The notes beneath the pieces are model-generated. The model ran no database searches, had not been told where the DNA came from, and was given only the letters and a program-made list of their open reading frames with translations. A program made the translations under genes and the position numbers. This document shows positions 56,592 through 64,000 of a DNA stretch of 64,000 nucleotides, piece after piece (within the stretch, counting starts at the first letter, position 1; every line of letters starts with the position of its first letter). This DNA is from Streptomyces sp. 1-11 (lineage in GTDB: Bacteria > Actinomycetota > Actinomycetes > Streptomycetales > Streptomycetaceae), in the NCBI RefSeq assembly GCF_007176755.1, contig NZ_BJTV01000001.1, positions 620,001 to 684,000 of the forward strand, written 5' to 3'.

Positions 56592-56597
56592 ATCATA
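56592..56597 (-). promoter_or_regulatory. Likely -10 box of the tRNA gene
   Basis: TATGAT on the minus strand, 40 bases before the tRNA 5' end. The -35 region is weak (GGCGCG at 17-bp spacing). Confidence 0.55.
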
Positions 56598-56623
56598 GCG
56601 CGAGAACGAGCCCGCGCGCCACC

Positions 56624-56890
56624 TCAGCCTTCCGCTTCCCCGTCCACCTGCTCGAACCGCCACCGGTGCACCGCCCGCGTCACCAGACCGCCCGCCGGTT
56701 CGGGCAGTTCCGGCAGCTCGGCGTCGTAGGGCGCGTCCCACCAGGTGATGACCAGCACCCGGTCCTGCGGGGCCCGGAAGGTCTCCCGGCGCAGCGGCTC
56801 GCGGACCAGGTCCTGCGCGCGCGCCCAGTCGAGCAGTTCCGCGCCCCGGCCGGCGGCGGCCCGGGCCTCCCACATCAGGGCGACCGTCAC
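56624..56890 (-). CDS. 88-residue protein of unknown function coupled to tsaD
   Basis: Starts at GTG 56890, which overlaps the tsaD stop (GTGA at 56887-56890), so it is translated with tsaD. The sequence [26 protein letters not shown], then [23 protein letters not shown], suggests a small ferredoxin-like/dimeric barrel fold, like antibiotic-biosynthesis monooxygenases, but without clear motifs. I recognise no function; it might serve the t6A pathway or be an unrelated rider. Confidence 0.75.
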   Translation of the reverse strand: MTVALMWEARAAAGRGAELLDWARAQDLVREPLRRETFRAPQDRVLVITWWDAPYDAELPELPEPAGGLVTRAVHRWRFEQVDGEAEG

Positions 56891-57978
56891 GAGTACAGGT
56901 TCTCCTCGCCGGTCCGGTGCACGTGGTCGTGGTTCTGCCCGGGCACGTGCGGGTCGGTCACCGGCAGCGAGGAGTCCGCGGACAGGTCCCAGTCGGAGGC
57001 GGCGCGGTTGCGGGAGACCATCTCGGCGCCGAGGGCCGCGACCATCGCGCCGTTGTCCGTGCACAGCTTGGGGCGCGGGACGCGCAGCCGGATCCCGGCC
57101 GCCTCGCAGCGCTCCTGGGCGAGGACGCGAAGCCGGGAGTTGGCGGCGACGCCGCCGCCGATCATCAGGTGGTCCACGCCCTGGTCCTTGCAGGCGCGGA
57201 CGGCCTTGCGGGTCAGCACGTCGACCACGGCCTCCTGGAAGGACGCGGCCACGTCGCGGACCGGCACCTCCTCGCCGGCCGCGCGCCTGGCCTCGATCCA
57301 GCGGGCCACGGCGGTCTTCAGACCGGAGAAGGAGAAGTCGTACGCCGGGTCGCGCGGGCCGGTCAGGCCGCGCGGGAAGGCGATCGCCGACGGATCGCCC
57401 TCTCGGGCGTAGCGGTCGATGACCGGGCCGCCGGGGAAGCCCAGGTTCAGCACCCGGGCGATCTTGTCGAAGGCCTCGCCCGCGGCGTCGTCGATGGTGG
57501 CGCCCATCGGGCGGACGTCGGAGGTGATGTCCTCGGACAGCAGCAGGGAGGAGTGGCCGCCGGAGACCAGCAGGGCCATGGTCGGCTCGGGCAGCGGGCC
57601 GTGCTCGAGCTGGTCCACGCAGATGTGGGAGGCCAGGTGGTTCACGCCGTACAGGGGCTTGCCGAGGGCGTAGGCGTAGGCCTTGGCCGCCGAGACGCCC
57701 ACGAGCAGGGCGCCGGCGAGTCCCGGGCCGGCGGTGACCGCGATGCCGTCCAGGTCCCTGGCGGTGACGCCCGCCTCCTTCAGCGCGCGGTCGATGGTCG
57801 GGACCATCGCCTCCAGGTGGGCCCGCGAGGCCACCTCGGGTACGACGCCGCCGAAGCGGGCGTGCTCGTCGACGCTGGACGCGACGGCGTCCGCCAGCAG
57901 GGTGGTGCCGCGGACGATGCCGACGCCGGTCTCGTCGCAGGAGGTCTCGATGCCGAGGACGAGGGGTTCGTCAGCCAT
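56887..57978 (-). CDS. tsaD: tRNA N6-threonylcarbamoyladenosine transferase TsaD
   Basis: A 363-residue enzyme of normal length that transfers the threonylcarbamoyl group to A37 of ANN-decoding tRNAs. The ASKHA start [15 protein letters not shown] and the metal site [11 protein letters not shown] (His-x3-His) are intact, as is [13 protein letters not shown]. It works with TsaB and TsaE, both encoded nearby. Its start overlaps the end of rimI by eight bases, and its stop overlaps the next gene: a tightly coupled operon. Confidence 0.97.
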   Translation of the reverse strand: MADEPLVLGIETSCDETGVGIVRGTTLLADAVASSVDEHARFGGVVPEVASRAHLEAMVPTIDRALKEAGVTARDLDGIAVTAGPGLAGALLVGVSAAKAYAYALGKPLYGVNHLASHICVDQLEHGPLPEPTMALLVSGGHSSLLLSEDITSDVRPMGATIDDAAGEAFDKIARVLNLGFPGGPVIDRYAREGDPSAIAFPRGLTGPRDPAYDFSFSGLKTAVARWIEARRAAGEEVPVRDVAASFQEAVVDVLTRKAVRACKDQGVDHLMIGGGVAANSRLRVLAQERCEAAGIRLRVPRPKLCTDNGAMVAALGAEMVSRNRAASDWDLSADSSLPVTDPHVPGQNHDHVHRTGEENLYS

Positions 57979-58534
57979 TGATCTCGGTTCCTTGTACTGG
58001 GGGCGGGTCCGCGGCGGGGCCGCTGTCGGGTGCTGTGGTCAGGCGCATCACCAGGGCGTCGACGTTCCCCGGCTGGTAGTAGCCGCGTCTGAAGCCGATG
58101 GGCACGAAGCCGAAGCGCTCGTAGAGCTTCTGGGCGGGCACGTTGTCGACCCGGCACTCCAGCATGACCTCGCCGCACTCGAAGGCGGTGGCCGCCTTCA
58201 GCAGCTCGGTCAGCAGCCGGCCGCCGAGGCCGGTGCCCTGGTGGGAGCGCGCGACGGCGATGGTCTGGACGTCGCCGACCGCGGTGGCGCCACTGTCGGA
58301 CGTGGTGCCGTCGTCGGACGTGGCGCCGGTGGCGGCGAGACCCGCGTATCCGACGATCCGGTCGTCCTCCTCGGCCACGAGGTACCGCCGGTTGGCCTCG
58401 GCGCCCCGGGCGTGGGCCAGCTCGGACCAGAACATGCCCCTCGACCAGGCGTCGTCGGGGAACAGGTCCCGCTCCAGGCCCAGGACCGGGTCGATGTCCC
58501 ACCAGCGCATCTCACGCAGTCGAGGCTCTGTCAC
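57971..58534 (-). CDS. rimI: Ribosomal-protein N-acetyltransferase RimI
   Basis: A 187-residue GNAT from GTG 58534, which overlaps the tsaB stop (GTGA at 58531-58534). The acetyl-CoA site is [19 protein letters not shown], and the C-terminus has [23 protein letters not shown]. RimI acetylates the N-terminus of ribosomal protein S18 in E. coli and is commonly encoded with tsaB and tsaD. A Ser/Thr/Asp/Gly-rich insert of about 20 residues ([16 protein letters not shown]), with a short nucleotide repeat gtcggacgtgg, lies before the acetyl-CoA motif. Confidence 0.93.
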   Translation of the reverse strand: MTEPRLREMRWWDIDPVLGLERDLFPDDAWSRGMFWSELAHARGAEANRRYLVAEEDDRIVGYAGLAATGATSDDGTTSDSGATAVGDVQTIAVARSHQGTGLGGRLLTELLKAATAFECGEVMLECRVDNVPAQKLYERFGFVPIGFRRGYYQPGNVDALVMRLTTAPDSGPAADPPPVQGTEING

Positions 58535-59187
58535 TTGGGGGTGACCACCTTGTAGTTCTTGGGCACCTGCGCGTCGGGGCGGCGCAGGTACAGCGGGCGC
58601 GGCGCCGGCAGGTCCTCGCCCGCGGCCAGCTTCCCGGCGGCGAGCGCGGCGAGGGCGGCGGCGGACACGTGCTCCGGCTCGTGGGCGCTCGGGAACGTGT
58701 CCGGGTAGAGCAGCGCGCCGGCGCCCACCGCGGGGAGCCCGGCCACCCGGTCGGCGATGTCGGCGGGGCGGTCGACGGCCGGGCCGGTCAGGCGGGTGCG
58801 GGAGTCGGCGTACGTCGCCCAGTAGACCTCCTTGCGCCGGGCGTCGGTCGCCACGACGAAGGGGCCCTTCTCGATGTCGGCGGCGTAGGCGAGGCCGTCC
58901 AGGGTGCACACGCCGTGCACCGGGACGCCGAGCGCGAGGCCGAAGGTGTCGGCGGTCATCAGGCCGACGCGCAGGCCGGTGTAGGGGCCGGGTCCGGTCC
59001 CGACGACGATCCCGGTGACGGCGTCCAGCTTGAGCCCGGCCTCGGCGAGCACCCGGTCGACGGCCGGCAGCAGCAGCTCTCCGTGCCGGCGGGCGTCCAC
59101 CTGGCTCGACGAGGCGATGACGTCCGTCCCGTCGTGCAGCGCGACGGTGACGGCGGGGGTGGCGGTATCCAGAGCGAGCAAGAGCAC
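58531..59187 (-). CDS. tsaB: t6A biosynthesis protein TsaB
   Basis: A 218-residue ASKHA-fold protein. It starts MLLLALDTATPAVTVALHDG; VVGTGPGPYTGLRVGLMTADTFGLAL is the TsaB signature. It dimerises with TsaD to form the t6A transferase core. The first gene of the tsaB-rimI-tsaD-orf88 set. Confidence 0.95.
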   Translation of the reverse strand: MLLLALDTATPAVTVALHDGTDVIASSSQVDARRHGELLLPAVDRVLAEAGLKLDAVTGIVVGTGPGPYTGLRVGLMTADTFGLALGVPVHGVCTLDGLAYAADIEKGPFVVATDARRKEVYWATYADSRTRLTGPAVDRPADIADRVAGLPAVGAGALLYPDTFPSAHEPEHVSAAALAALAAGKLAAGEDLPAPRPLYLRRPDAQVPKNYKVVTPK

Positions 59188-59279
59188 GCGAACAGCCTAC
59201 GGCTCCCGCGCCGCTCGCATCGCCGTCCCGGTGCGACGGTCACCGACTGCTACGGTTCGTACGAAGTACGACATATGGC

Positions 59280-59855
59280 ATGAAACAGAGGTGGGCGCGC
59301 GTGGCAGGGACCAGCTCGGGCATCGTGGCCGGCCTCACCGCGGTGGCCATCGGCGTCGTCGGATACCTCGCCTACCAGGCGCAGGCGACCGTTCCGCCGA
59401 ACCTGAGCGGCAGGCCGGGACCGAGCGCGGCGTCCGCCTCGCCGACCGGGAGGGCACCGCGCGACCCGCTCCATCCGGGCGCCCTGCCGAGCGGTTCCGG
59501 GACGGGTGAACGCGTCGTGTACTCGGTGGACGACGACCGGGTCTGGCTGGTCGACGAGCACAACCTGGTGCGGCGCAGCTTCCCGGTGAACCCCGGCACG
59601 GTGGACCCGCCGGTGGGCCGGTACTGGGTCACCTCCCGCTCCAACGCGGTCACCGGGACGGACGGGCTGCCCATCGAGCACGTCGTGCGGTTCACCAGCG
59701 TGGACGGGGTGGTGATCGGGTTCAGCGCGGCGCTGCGCGGCGACGCCGACACCGGGGACGGGGTGAAGACGGGGGGCATCCGGGAGCGGCGCGAGGACGG
59801 CGACGCGATGTGGAAGTTCGCCACGATCGGAGTACCGGTGGTGGTGATCCGCTGA
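59280..59855 (+). CDS. Membrane-anchored protein with degenerate L,D-transpeptidase-like domain
   Basis: A 191-residue protein. N-terminal transmembrane helix (SGIVAGLTAVAIGVVGYLAY), a Pro/Ser/Ala linker and an outer beta-rich domain with RVVYSVDDDRVWLVDEHN and RRSFPVNPGTVDPPVGRYWV, the opening of a YkuD-type L,D-transpeptidase. The catalytic HG...SHGC part is absent, so it should not be a transpeptidase; it may bind the wall or regulate. ATG 59280 has no clear ribosome-binding site. The dyad cgtac-gaa-gtacg (59258-59270) lies just upstream. It is divergent from tsaB. Confidence 0.68.
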   Translation: MKQRWARVAGTSSGIVAGLTAVAIGVVGYLAYQAQATVPPNLSGRPGPSAASASPTGRAPRDPLHPGALPSGSGTGERVVYSVDDDRVWLVDEHNLVRRSFPVNPGTVDPPVGRYWVTSRSNAVTGTDGLPIEHVVRFTSVDGVVIGFSAALRGDADTGDGVKTGGIRERREDGDAMWKFATIGVPVVVIR

Positions 59856-59976
59856 CGCCCGCGGGTGTCGCGGCGGACACCGGCACCTGCGTGCGCGGCG
59901 TCGGCGCCCGCCCGGCCGCTCCTGGCGGCACGCGTGCGGGCGGGGCACGGCCGGCCGTGCGGGGCGCTCCGCCCTG

Positions 59977-60141
59977 CTAGGCGGCGTGGCGCCGGCCCAG
60001 GGCCTCGGGGTGCCGCGGCCTGGCGGGCGCCGGGTCGCGCGGGGGACGGGAGACGGCGCGTGCGGCCTCGCAGGACGCCAGCAGCTCACGCATGGTCACG
60101 CCGGCGAACACGGGCGGCTCCGTGGGCCGTGGAACGGACAT
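59977..60141 (-). CDS. Small 54-residue protein, possibly iron-regulated
   Basis: MSVPRPTEPPVFAGVTMREL starts a 54-residue protein with a helical centre (LLASCEAARAVS) and an Arg/Pro-rich tail. A perfect aggagg lies eight bases before the ATG. It resembles a conserved short hypothetical protein in Streptomyces. A site resembling half an iron box (TCAGGCATACCTAA) lies 33 nt upstream. Confidence 0.65.
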   Translation of the reverse strand: MSVPRPTEPPVFAGVTMRELLASCEAARAVSRPPRDPAPARPRHPEALGRRHAA

Positions 60142-60173
60142 GGACGCCTCCTGAGGTGCGGGGGCGGGCGCAC

Positions 60174-60187
60174 TTAGGTATGCCTGA
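60174..60187 (-). promoter_or_regulatory. Possible DmdR/IdeR-type iron box
   Basis: On the minus strand, TCAGGCATACCTAA agrees at 11 of 14 positions with the core TTAGGCTAACCTAA of iron-regulator sites. It lies just upstream of the 54-residue ORF. Only one core is present, so it is tentative. Confidence 0.35.
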
Positions 60188-60268
60188 CCGCGGGCGGGAC
60201 ACCATATGACCACGCCCGGGACATCCTGCGCAATATGTTACCGACGCCTTGTCGGAAAACGGCCCGGA

Positions 60269-60796
60269 TCAGGCCGCGAGCGTGCCCAGGTCCGCGCTCG
60301 CCCACCGCTCTCCGAGCCCGGTCACGGTCACGTGCCGCACCTCGTCGGTCGTGTCGCCGACGGCCCGGTGGATGACGACCTGGAGCCGGTCCTCGGTCAG
60401 CTCCTCGACCTTGCCCTCGCCCCACTCCACGACGATCACCGAGTCGGGCAGGGAGACGTCCAGGTCGAGGTCCTCCATCTCGTCGAGGCCGCCGGAGAGC
60501 CGGTAGGCGTCCACGTGGACGAGCGGCGGCCCGCCGCCGAGGGAGGGGTGCACCCGGGCGATCACGAAGGTCGGCGAGGTGACCGCGCCGCGTACGTCGA
60601 GCCCCTCGCCGAGGCCGCGGGTGAGCGTCGTCTTCCCCGCGCCCAGCTCGCCGCTGAGCATCACCAGGTCGCCCGCGCGCAGCAGCTTGGCCAGGCGGCG
60701 GCCCAGCTCCCGCATCTGCTCGGGAGAGGTGATGGTCAGCCGGGTCTCAGCGGGGTCCTGCGGTGCTGCTGGTGCTGCTGGCTGTTCCATAGCCAC
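60269..60796 (-). CDS. tsaE: t6A biosynthesis ATPase TsaE
   Basis: A 175-residue P-loop ATPase. The Walker A site is LSGELGAGKTTLTRGLGEGL, with SPTFVIARVHP and VHVDAYRL following. It is needed for turnover of the TsaB-TsaD complex. The start (GTG 60796 or ATG 60790) lies inside the end of the upstream hydrolase gene, overlapping by about 44-50 nt, so the two are co-translated. Confidence 0.95.
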   Translation of the reverse strand: MAMEQPAAPAAPQDPAETRLTITSPEQMRELGRRLAKLLRAGDLVMLSGELGAGKTTLTRGLGEGLDVRGAVTSPTFVIARVHPSLGGGPPLVHVDAYRLSGGLDEMEDLDLDVSLPDSVIVVEWGEGKVEELTEDRLQVVIHRAVGDTTDEVRHVTVTGLGERWASADLGTLAA

Positions 60797-62018
60797 TTAC
60801 GGTAGCCCCTGCCGGCACGGCCCCCGCCCGTGTGAGCAGGTCGGCGAGGCGGTCGGTGACCACTTCGGGGTGCTCCAGCATCACGAGGTGCCCGGCGTCC
60901 GGCACGAGCACCAGTTCGGCGTCCGGGAGGAGGTCGGCGATGGCCTCGCTGTGCTCGCTGGGCGTGACCAGGTCCTGCACCCCGGCGAGCACCAGCACCG
61001 GGAAGTCGCGGAAGCAGAGCAGCGCCTCGGTCTTGTCGTGCTCGGTGAAGGCCGGATAGAACTCGGCGACCACGTCGATCGGCGTGGACTCGATCATCCG
61101 TTCGGCGAAGCGCTCGACGGCGGGATCGACGTCCCGGGAGGCGAACGAGTACCGCTTGATGACCCCGGCGAACAGGTCGGCGGTGGCCCGGCGCCCCTTC
61201 TCCACCAGTTCCGCCTGCTGCCCGAGCGCCCTCAGCACTCCGGGGAGTATCCGGCGCACCGCGTTGACGCCGGCCACCGGCAGCCCGAAGTTGACCTCGC
61301 CGAGCCGCCCGGAGGAGGTCCCGATGAGCGCCGTCGCGACGACCCGGTCGCGGATCAGCTCCGGGAAGTGCGCGGCCAGCGCCATGATGGTCATCCCGCC
61401 CATGGAGTGCCCGACCAGCACGATCGGCCCGTCCGGCACCGCCGCGTCGAGGACGGCCTTCAGATCGCGGCCGAGCTGGTCGATGGTGAGCGGCACGCCG
61501 TCCTGGGTCTGGCCCACTCCGCGTCCGGACCGGCCGTGGCTGCGCTGGTCCCAGTGCACGGTGCGCACGACCCCGCGCAGGGCGGCGCGCTGGAAGTGCC
61601 AGGAGTCCTGGTTGAGGCAGTAGCCGTGGCAGAAGACGACGGTGACGGGAGCGGGCGCCTTGCGTCCGAAGAGCCTGCGGCGGCGCGGGGAGACGTTCGG
61701 ACCGAGGTCGGGCTCCACGTCGTCGACCTCGTAGTACAGCTCGGTGCCGTCGTCGGCGTACGCCTTGCCCGGGGTGCCGCGCAGCGTCCCGTAGGGGCCG
61801 GCCGAGTCGAGCACGAGCCGGGCCCGGCGGCGCATCCCGCGGCCCACGGTCATCCGCTCGACGGCCACCCCGGCGGCCGCGCCCGCGGCCAGCACGCCTA
61901 TCGCGGCGCCGGCGAGGCCGGTCGTCCTGCGCCAGTTGCCGGCCGCCCCCGCTGCGGAGACGGCGACGGCCGCCGAGGCGACGGCGTCGACCACGGCCTC
62001 CGCACTGCTCTCGCTCAC
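60747..62018 (-). CDS. Alpha/beta-hydrolase family protein
   Basis: A 423-residue protein from GTG 62018 with agagga upstream. An N-terminal Ala-rich transmembrane segment (about 30-55, TGLAGAAIGVLAAGAAAGV) precedes a hydrolase domain with HGYCLNQ (oxyanion), the nucleophile in GHSMGGMTIM, Asp in VLAGVQDLVTP and His in VPDAGHLVMLEHP. The substrate is unknown, probably a lipid ester. It lies between alr and tsaE; overlap with tsaE suggests one transcript. Confidence 0.92.
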   Translation of the reverse strand: MSESSAEAVVDAVASAAVAVSAAGAAGNWRRTTGLAGAAIGVLAAGAAAGVAVERMTVGRGMRRRARLVLDSAGPYGTLRGTPGKAYADDGTELYYEVDDVEPDLGPNVSPRRRRLFGRKAPAPVTVVFCHGYCLNQDSWHFQRAALRGVVRTVHWDQRSHGRSGRGVGQTQDGVPLTIDQLGRDLKAVLDAAVPDGPIVLVGHSMGGMTIMALAAHFPELIRDRVVATALIGTSSGRLGEVNFGLPVAGVNAVRRILPGVLRALGQQAELVEKGRRATADLFAGVIKRYSFASRDVDPAVERFAERMIESTPIDVVAEFYPAFTEHDKTEALLCFRDFPVLVLAGVQDLVTPSEHSEAIADLLPDAELVLVPDAGHLVMLEHPEVVTDRLADLLTRAGAVPAGATVSGYGTASSTSSTAGPR

Positions 62019-62161
62019 TACCGCTCCTCTTCGCCGTACTGCAGTTCGCTGGGTGGGTGAAACGGGTGGTGCCGGGCTGGTAAAGGTAGTGCTCGGTGTT
62101 GTCCGTGTTACCAGTGGGGGCAGGTGTAACCGGGCACGGATTCGGCCGCCCCTTGAAGGGG

Positions 62162-63328
62162 TTACCCCTCCTGGCGCCCGTTCACATGGACGCGGGGAAC
62201 ACGCGTTCCGATGCGGGTGACGATCTCGTACGCGATCGTGCCGCAGGCCTGCGCCCAGTCCTCGGCGGTGGGCTCGCCGCGGTCGCCGGGACCGAACAGC
62301 ACCGCCTCCGCACCGGCCTCCGGCTCGTCCCCGCCGAGGTCCACCACGAACTGGTCCATGGCCACCCGCCCCGCGACGGTCCGCCACTTGCCGTCCACCA
62401 GCACCGGACCGGTGCCGGAGGCGTGCCGGGGGATGCCGTCCGCGTAGCCGACGGGGACGAGGCCCAGGGTGGTCGCGCCCGGGGTGACGTAGTGGTGGCC
62501 GTAACTGACGCCGTGTCCGGCCGGGACGTGCTTGACCAGCGCCAGCGACGCGCTCAGCGTCATCACCGGGCGCAGGCCGAAGTCCGCCGGGGTGCCGATC
62601 TCCGGGCTGGGCGAGATGCCGTACATGGCGATGCCCGGCCGGACCAGGTCGAAGTGGCTATCCGGAAGGGTCAGCGTGGCCGGGGAGTTGGCGATGTGCC
62701 GCACCTCGGGGCGCACGCCCTGCTCCTCGGCGTACGCCACCATCTCCCGGAACCGCGTGAGCTGGGCGGCGATGGAGGGGTGGCCGGGCTCGTCGGCGCA
62801 GGCGAAGTGGGACCACAGACCGGTGACCCGGAGCAGGCCCTCGCGTTCGGCGCGCAGGGCCTCGCCGACGAGTTCGGGCCAGTCGGCGGGCTGGCAGCCG
62901 TTGCGCCCGAGCCCGGTGTCGGCCTTCAGCTGCACGCGCGCGGGCCGGCCCGCCTGCCGGGCGGCCTCCGTGACCTCGCGCAGCGCCCACATCCCGCTGA
63001 GGGACACGTCGATGTCCGCCTCCACGGCCTGCCGCCAGGGACCGCCGGGCACCCAGAGCCAGCACAGGACGCGGGTGTCCAGACCGGCGGCGCGCAGCGC
63101 GAGCGCCTCCTCCGGCGTGGCCGTGCCGAGCCAGGTCGCCCCCGCCTCGACGGCCGCCCGGGCACACGGCACCGCCCCGTGGCCGTAGGCGTCGGACTTG
63201 ACGACGGCCATCAGGGCCGCGCCCTCGGCCCGGGCCCGCAGGACCCGCACATTGGCTCGCAGGGCGGCCAGATCGATCTCGGCACGGGCCCGCAGAGGCG
63301 CGGTCGGCTCAGCAACAGTCTCACTCAT
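62162..63328 (-). CDS. alr: Alanine racemase
   Basis: A 388-residue PLP enzyme that interconverts L- and D-alanine for peptidoglycan. The PLP lysine is in MAVVKSDAYGHG; the catalytic Tyr is in AGHGVSYGHHYVTP. The C-terminal Greek-key domain (AGRVAMDQFVVDLGG) is intact. It heads the alr-hydrolase-tsaE set; a 144-nt gap separates alr from the hydrolase. The upstream region holds about 0.5 kb of degenerate repeats. Confidence 0.96.
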   Translation of the reverse strand: MSETVAEPTAPLRARAEIDLAALRANVRVLRARAEGAALMAVVKSDAYGHGAVPCARAAVEAGATWLGTATPEEALALRAAGLDTRVLCWLWVPGGPWRQAVEADIDVSLSGMWALREVTEAARQAGRPARVQLKADTGLGRNGCQPADWPELVGEALRAEREGLLRVTGLWSHFACADEPGHPSIAAQLTRFREMVAYAEEQGVRPEVRHIANSPATLTLPDSHFDLVRPGIAMYGISPSPEIGTPADFGLRPVMTLSASLALVKHVPAGHGVSYGHHYVTPGATTLGLVPVGYADGIPRHASGTGPVLVDGKWRTVAGRVAMDQFVVDLGGDEPEAGAEAVLFGPGDRGEPTAEDWAQACGTIAYEIVTRIGTRVPRVHVNGRQEG

Positions 63329-63368
63329 GGCGCCCCCAGTCTCTCAGAGGACCACGGCGGCCCCCGGG

Positions 63369-63880
63369 CGCACCGGCCGGAGCACGGCCGACGGACCCCG
63401 ACCCGGACGCCACGACACCCCACACGCCGACCGCGACACGCCGCCAGACACCTCCCCGGAACGCACACCGGGCGGGTCGCGTGCCGACCCAGGCACCCCT
63501 CAGTCGCCACCACACCGCAGGCAAAAGCCCGCACGCCCCGCGGTCGAACCGCACGAGGACGCCGCCATCAGGCACCGGCACGGAGAGGGTGCACCCCAGG
63601 CAGGCAGCACGCCGACGCAAGGCACCCCTCTCACCACCACGCCCCGGCCACCACGCCGTCGGCACATGCCCGCACGGGCCAGCGGCCGAACACCCCACGA
63701 CCACGCCCCCGCCGGGCACCGCCCCAGAGCGCACACCAGGCAGGCCGCGCGCCGACACCAGCTCCCCTCAGCACCACCAGGCCCCGGCCGCCACCCCGTC
63801 GGCACATGCCCGCACGGACCCCGCAGCAAGGCAGCCCACGTTCAGACGGCCCGCCGGGACACCGCCCGAAGGTGCGCACC
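63369..63880. repeat. Degenerate repeats of about 140 bp upstream of alr
   Basis: The anchor gcacaccRGGcRgg recurs near 63369, 63463, 63591, 63731 and 63874, spacing 94, 128, 140 and 143 bp. Copies at 63591 and 63731 share long blocks such as ccgtcggcacatgcccgcac. The period is not a multiple of three, so the overlapping open frames here, which shift frame between copies, are unlikely to be genes. The region 63329-64000 has no other supported feature apart from the presumed alr promoter. Confidence 0.7.
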
Positions 63881-64000
63881 GGACCGGGGAGCACGGCGAC
63901 GCGACGCACCGGCTCGGCGTCACCGCCCCGGCCGCCTTCAAGTCGCCGATTGCAGCCGTGCGTTGGGCCACCGGTGGCGGGTGCCCGCCGGACGTGCGCC

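Noticed and set aside
63321..63971. Several overlapping minus-strand ORFs upstream of alr
   Set aside because: Cys/Gly/Arg/Val-rich translations in successive frames produced by a non-multiple-of-three repeat; no ribosome-binding sites.

Overview
This is 64 kb of chromosome from a Streptomyces or very close relative. The GC content is very high, the ORFs have strongly GC-biased third positions, GTG starts are common, and the window holds a run of actinomycete developmental genes (shbA, bldM, whiD) next to guaB, guaB3 and groES-groEL1. From memory, gene order matches the conserved Streptomyces core around guaA, bldM, groEL1, tsaD and alr. No phage, IS element, CRISPR array or rRNA was seen.

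Layout. 1-8.4 kb: envelope genes. These are the end of a TDT/SLAC1-type transporter, a secreted NlpC/P60 hydrolase, a PspC-domain two-component system with its divergent PspC/LiaF-like partner, a DoxX protein and a large membrane protein. 8.4-16.3 kb: metabolism. These are a class II aldolase, a PPOX-fold protein, guaA, chorismate mutase behind a probable aromatic leader peptide and attenuator, a GMC oxidoreductase and a succinate-semialdehyde dehydrogenase preceded by twin palindromes. 16.5-28.9 kb: six tandem Ser/Thr kinase genes. Five are membrane-anchored with a related outer domain, and one of these is a pseudokinase whose kinase fold is split by a low-complexity insert. A low-GC secreted protein sits among them. 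29-35 kb: glpD, a nucleotide-sugar dehydrogenase homologue without its catalytic cysteine, guaB3 and guaB. 35.5-38 kb: shbA, bldM and whiD. 38-45.3 kb: LysR, MOSC, SDR, SnoaL-type and unknown genes, then an ECF41 sigma factor facing its AhpD-like partner across twin matching promoters. 45.4-47.7 kb: groEL1 and groES with two CIRCE operators. 47.7-52.8 kb: a pair of lipoprotein-type polysaccharide deacetylases, a methyltransferase, an ECF42 sigma factor with its DGPF partner and a matching promoter, and the remnant of a GH10 xylanase gene. 52.9-56.4 kb: a LacI regulator and a GH3 glycosidase. 56.5-63.3 kb: an unusual tRNA-Gly(UCC) gene, then tsaB-rimI-tsaD plus an 88-residue unknown as a tightly overlapping set, then tsaE, a lipase-like hydrolase and alr. 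63.3-64 kb: degenerate repeats of about 140 bp, apparently non-coding.

Main themes. The window links cell-wall work (NlpC/P60, deacetylases, Alr, kinases), purine synthesis (guaA, guaB, guaB3), tRNA t6A modification (tsaB, tsaD, tsaE) and developmental control. The most notable items are the atypical tRNA-Gly with a G55 T-loop, the leaderless leader peptide with rare Phe and Tyr codons before chorismate mutase, the exact ECF41 and ECF42 promoters, the split pseudokinase, and the tandem duplications at the 3' junctions of convergent genes. Start sites were chosen by ribosome-binding site, family length and overlap. No similarity search could be run.
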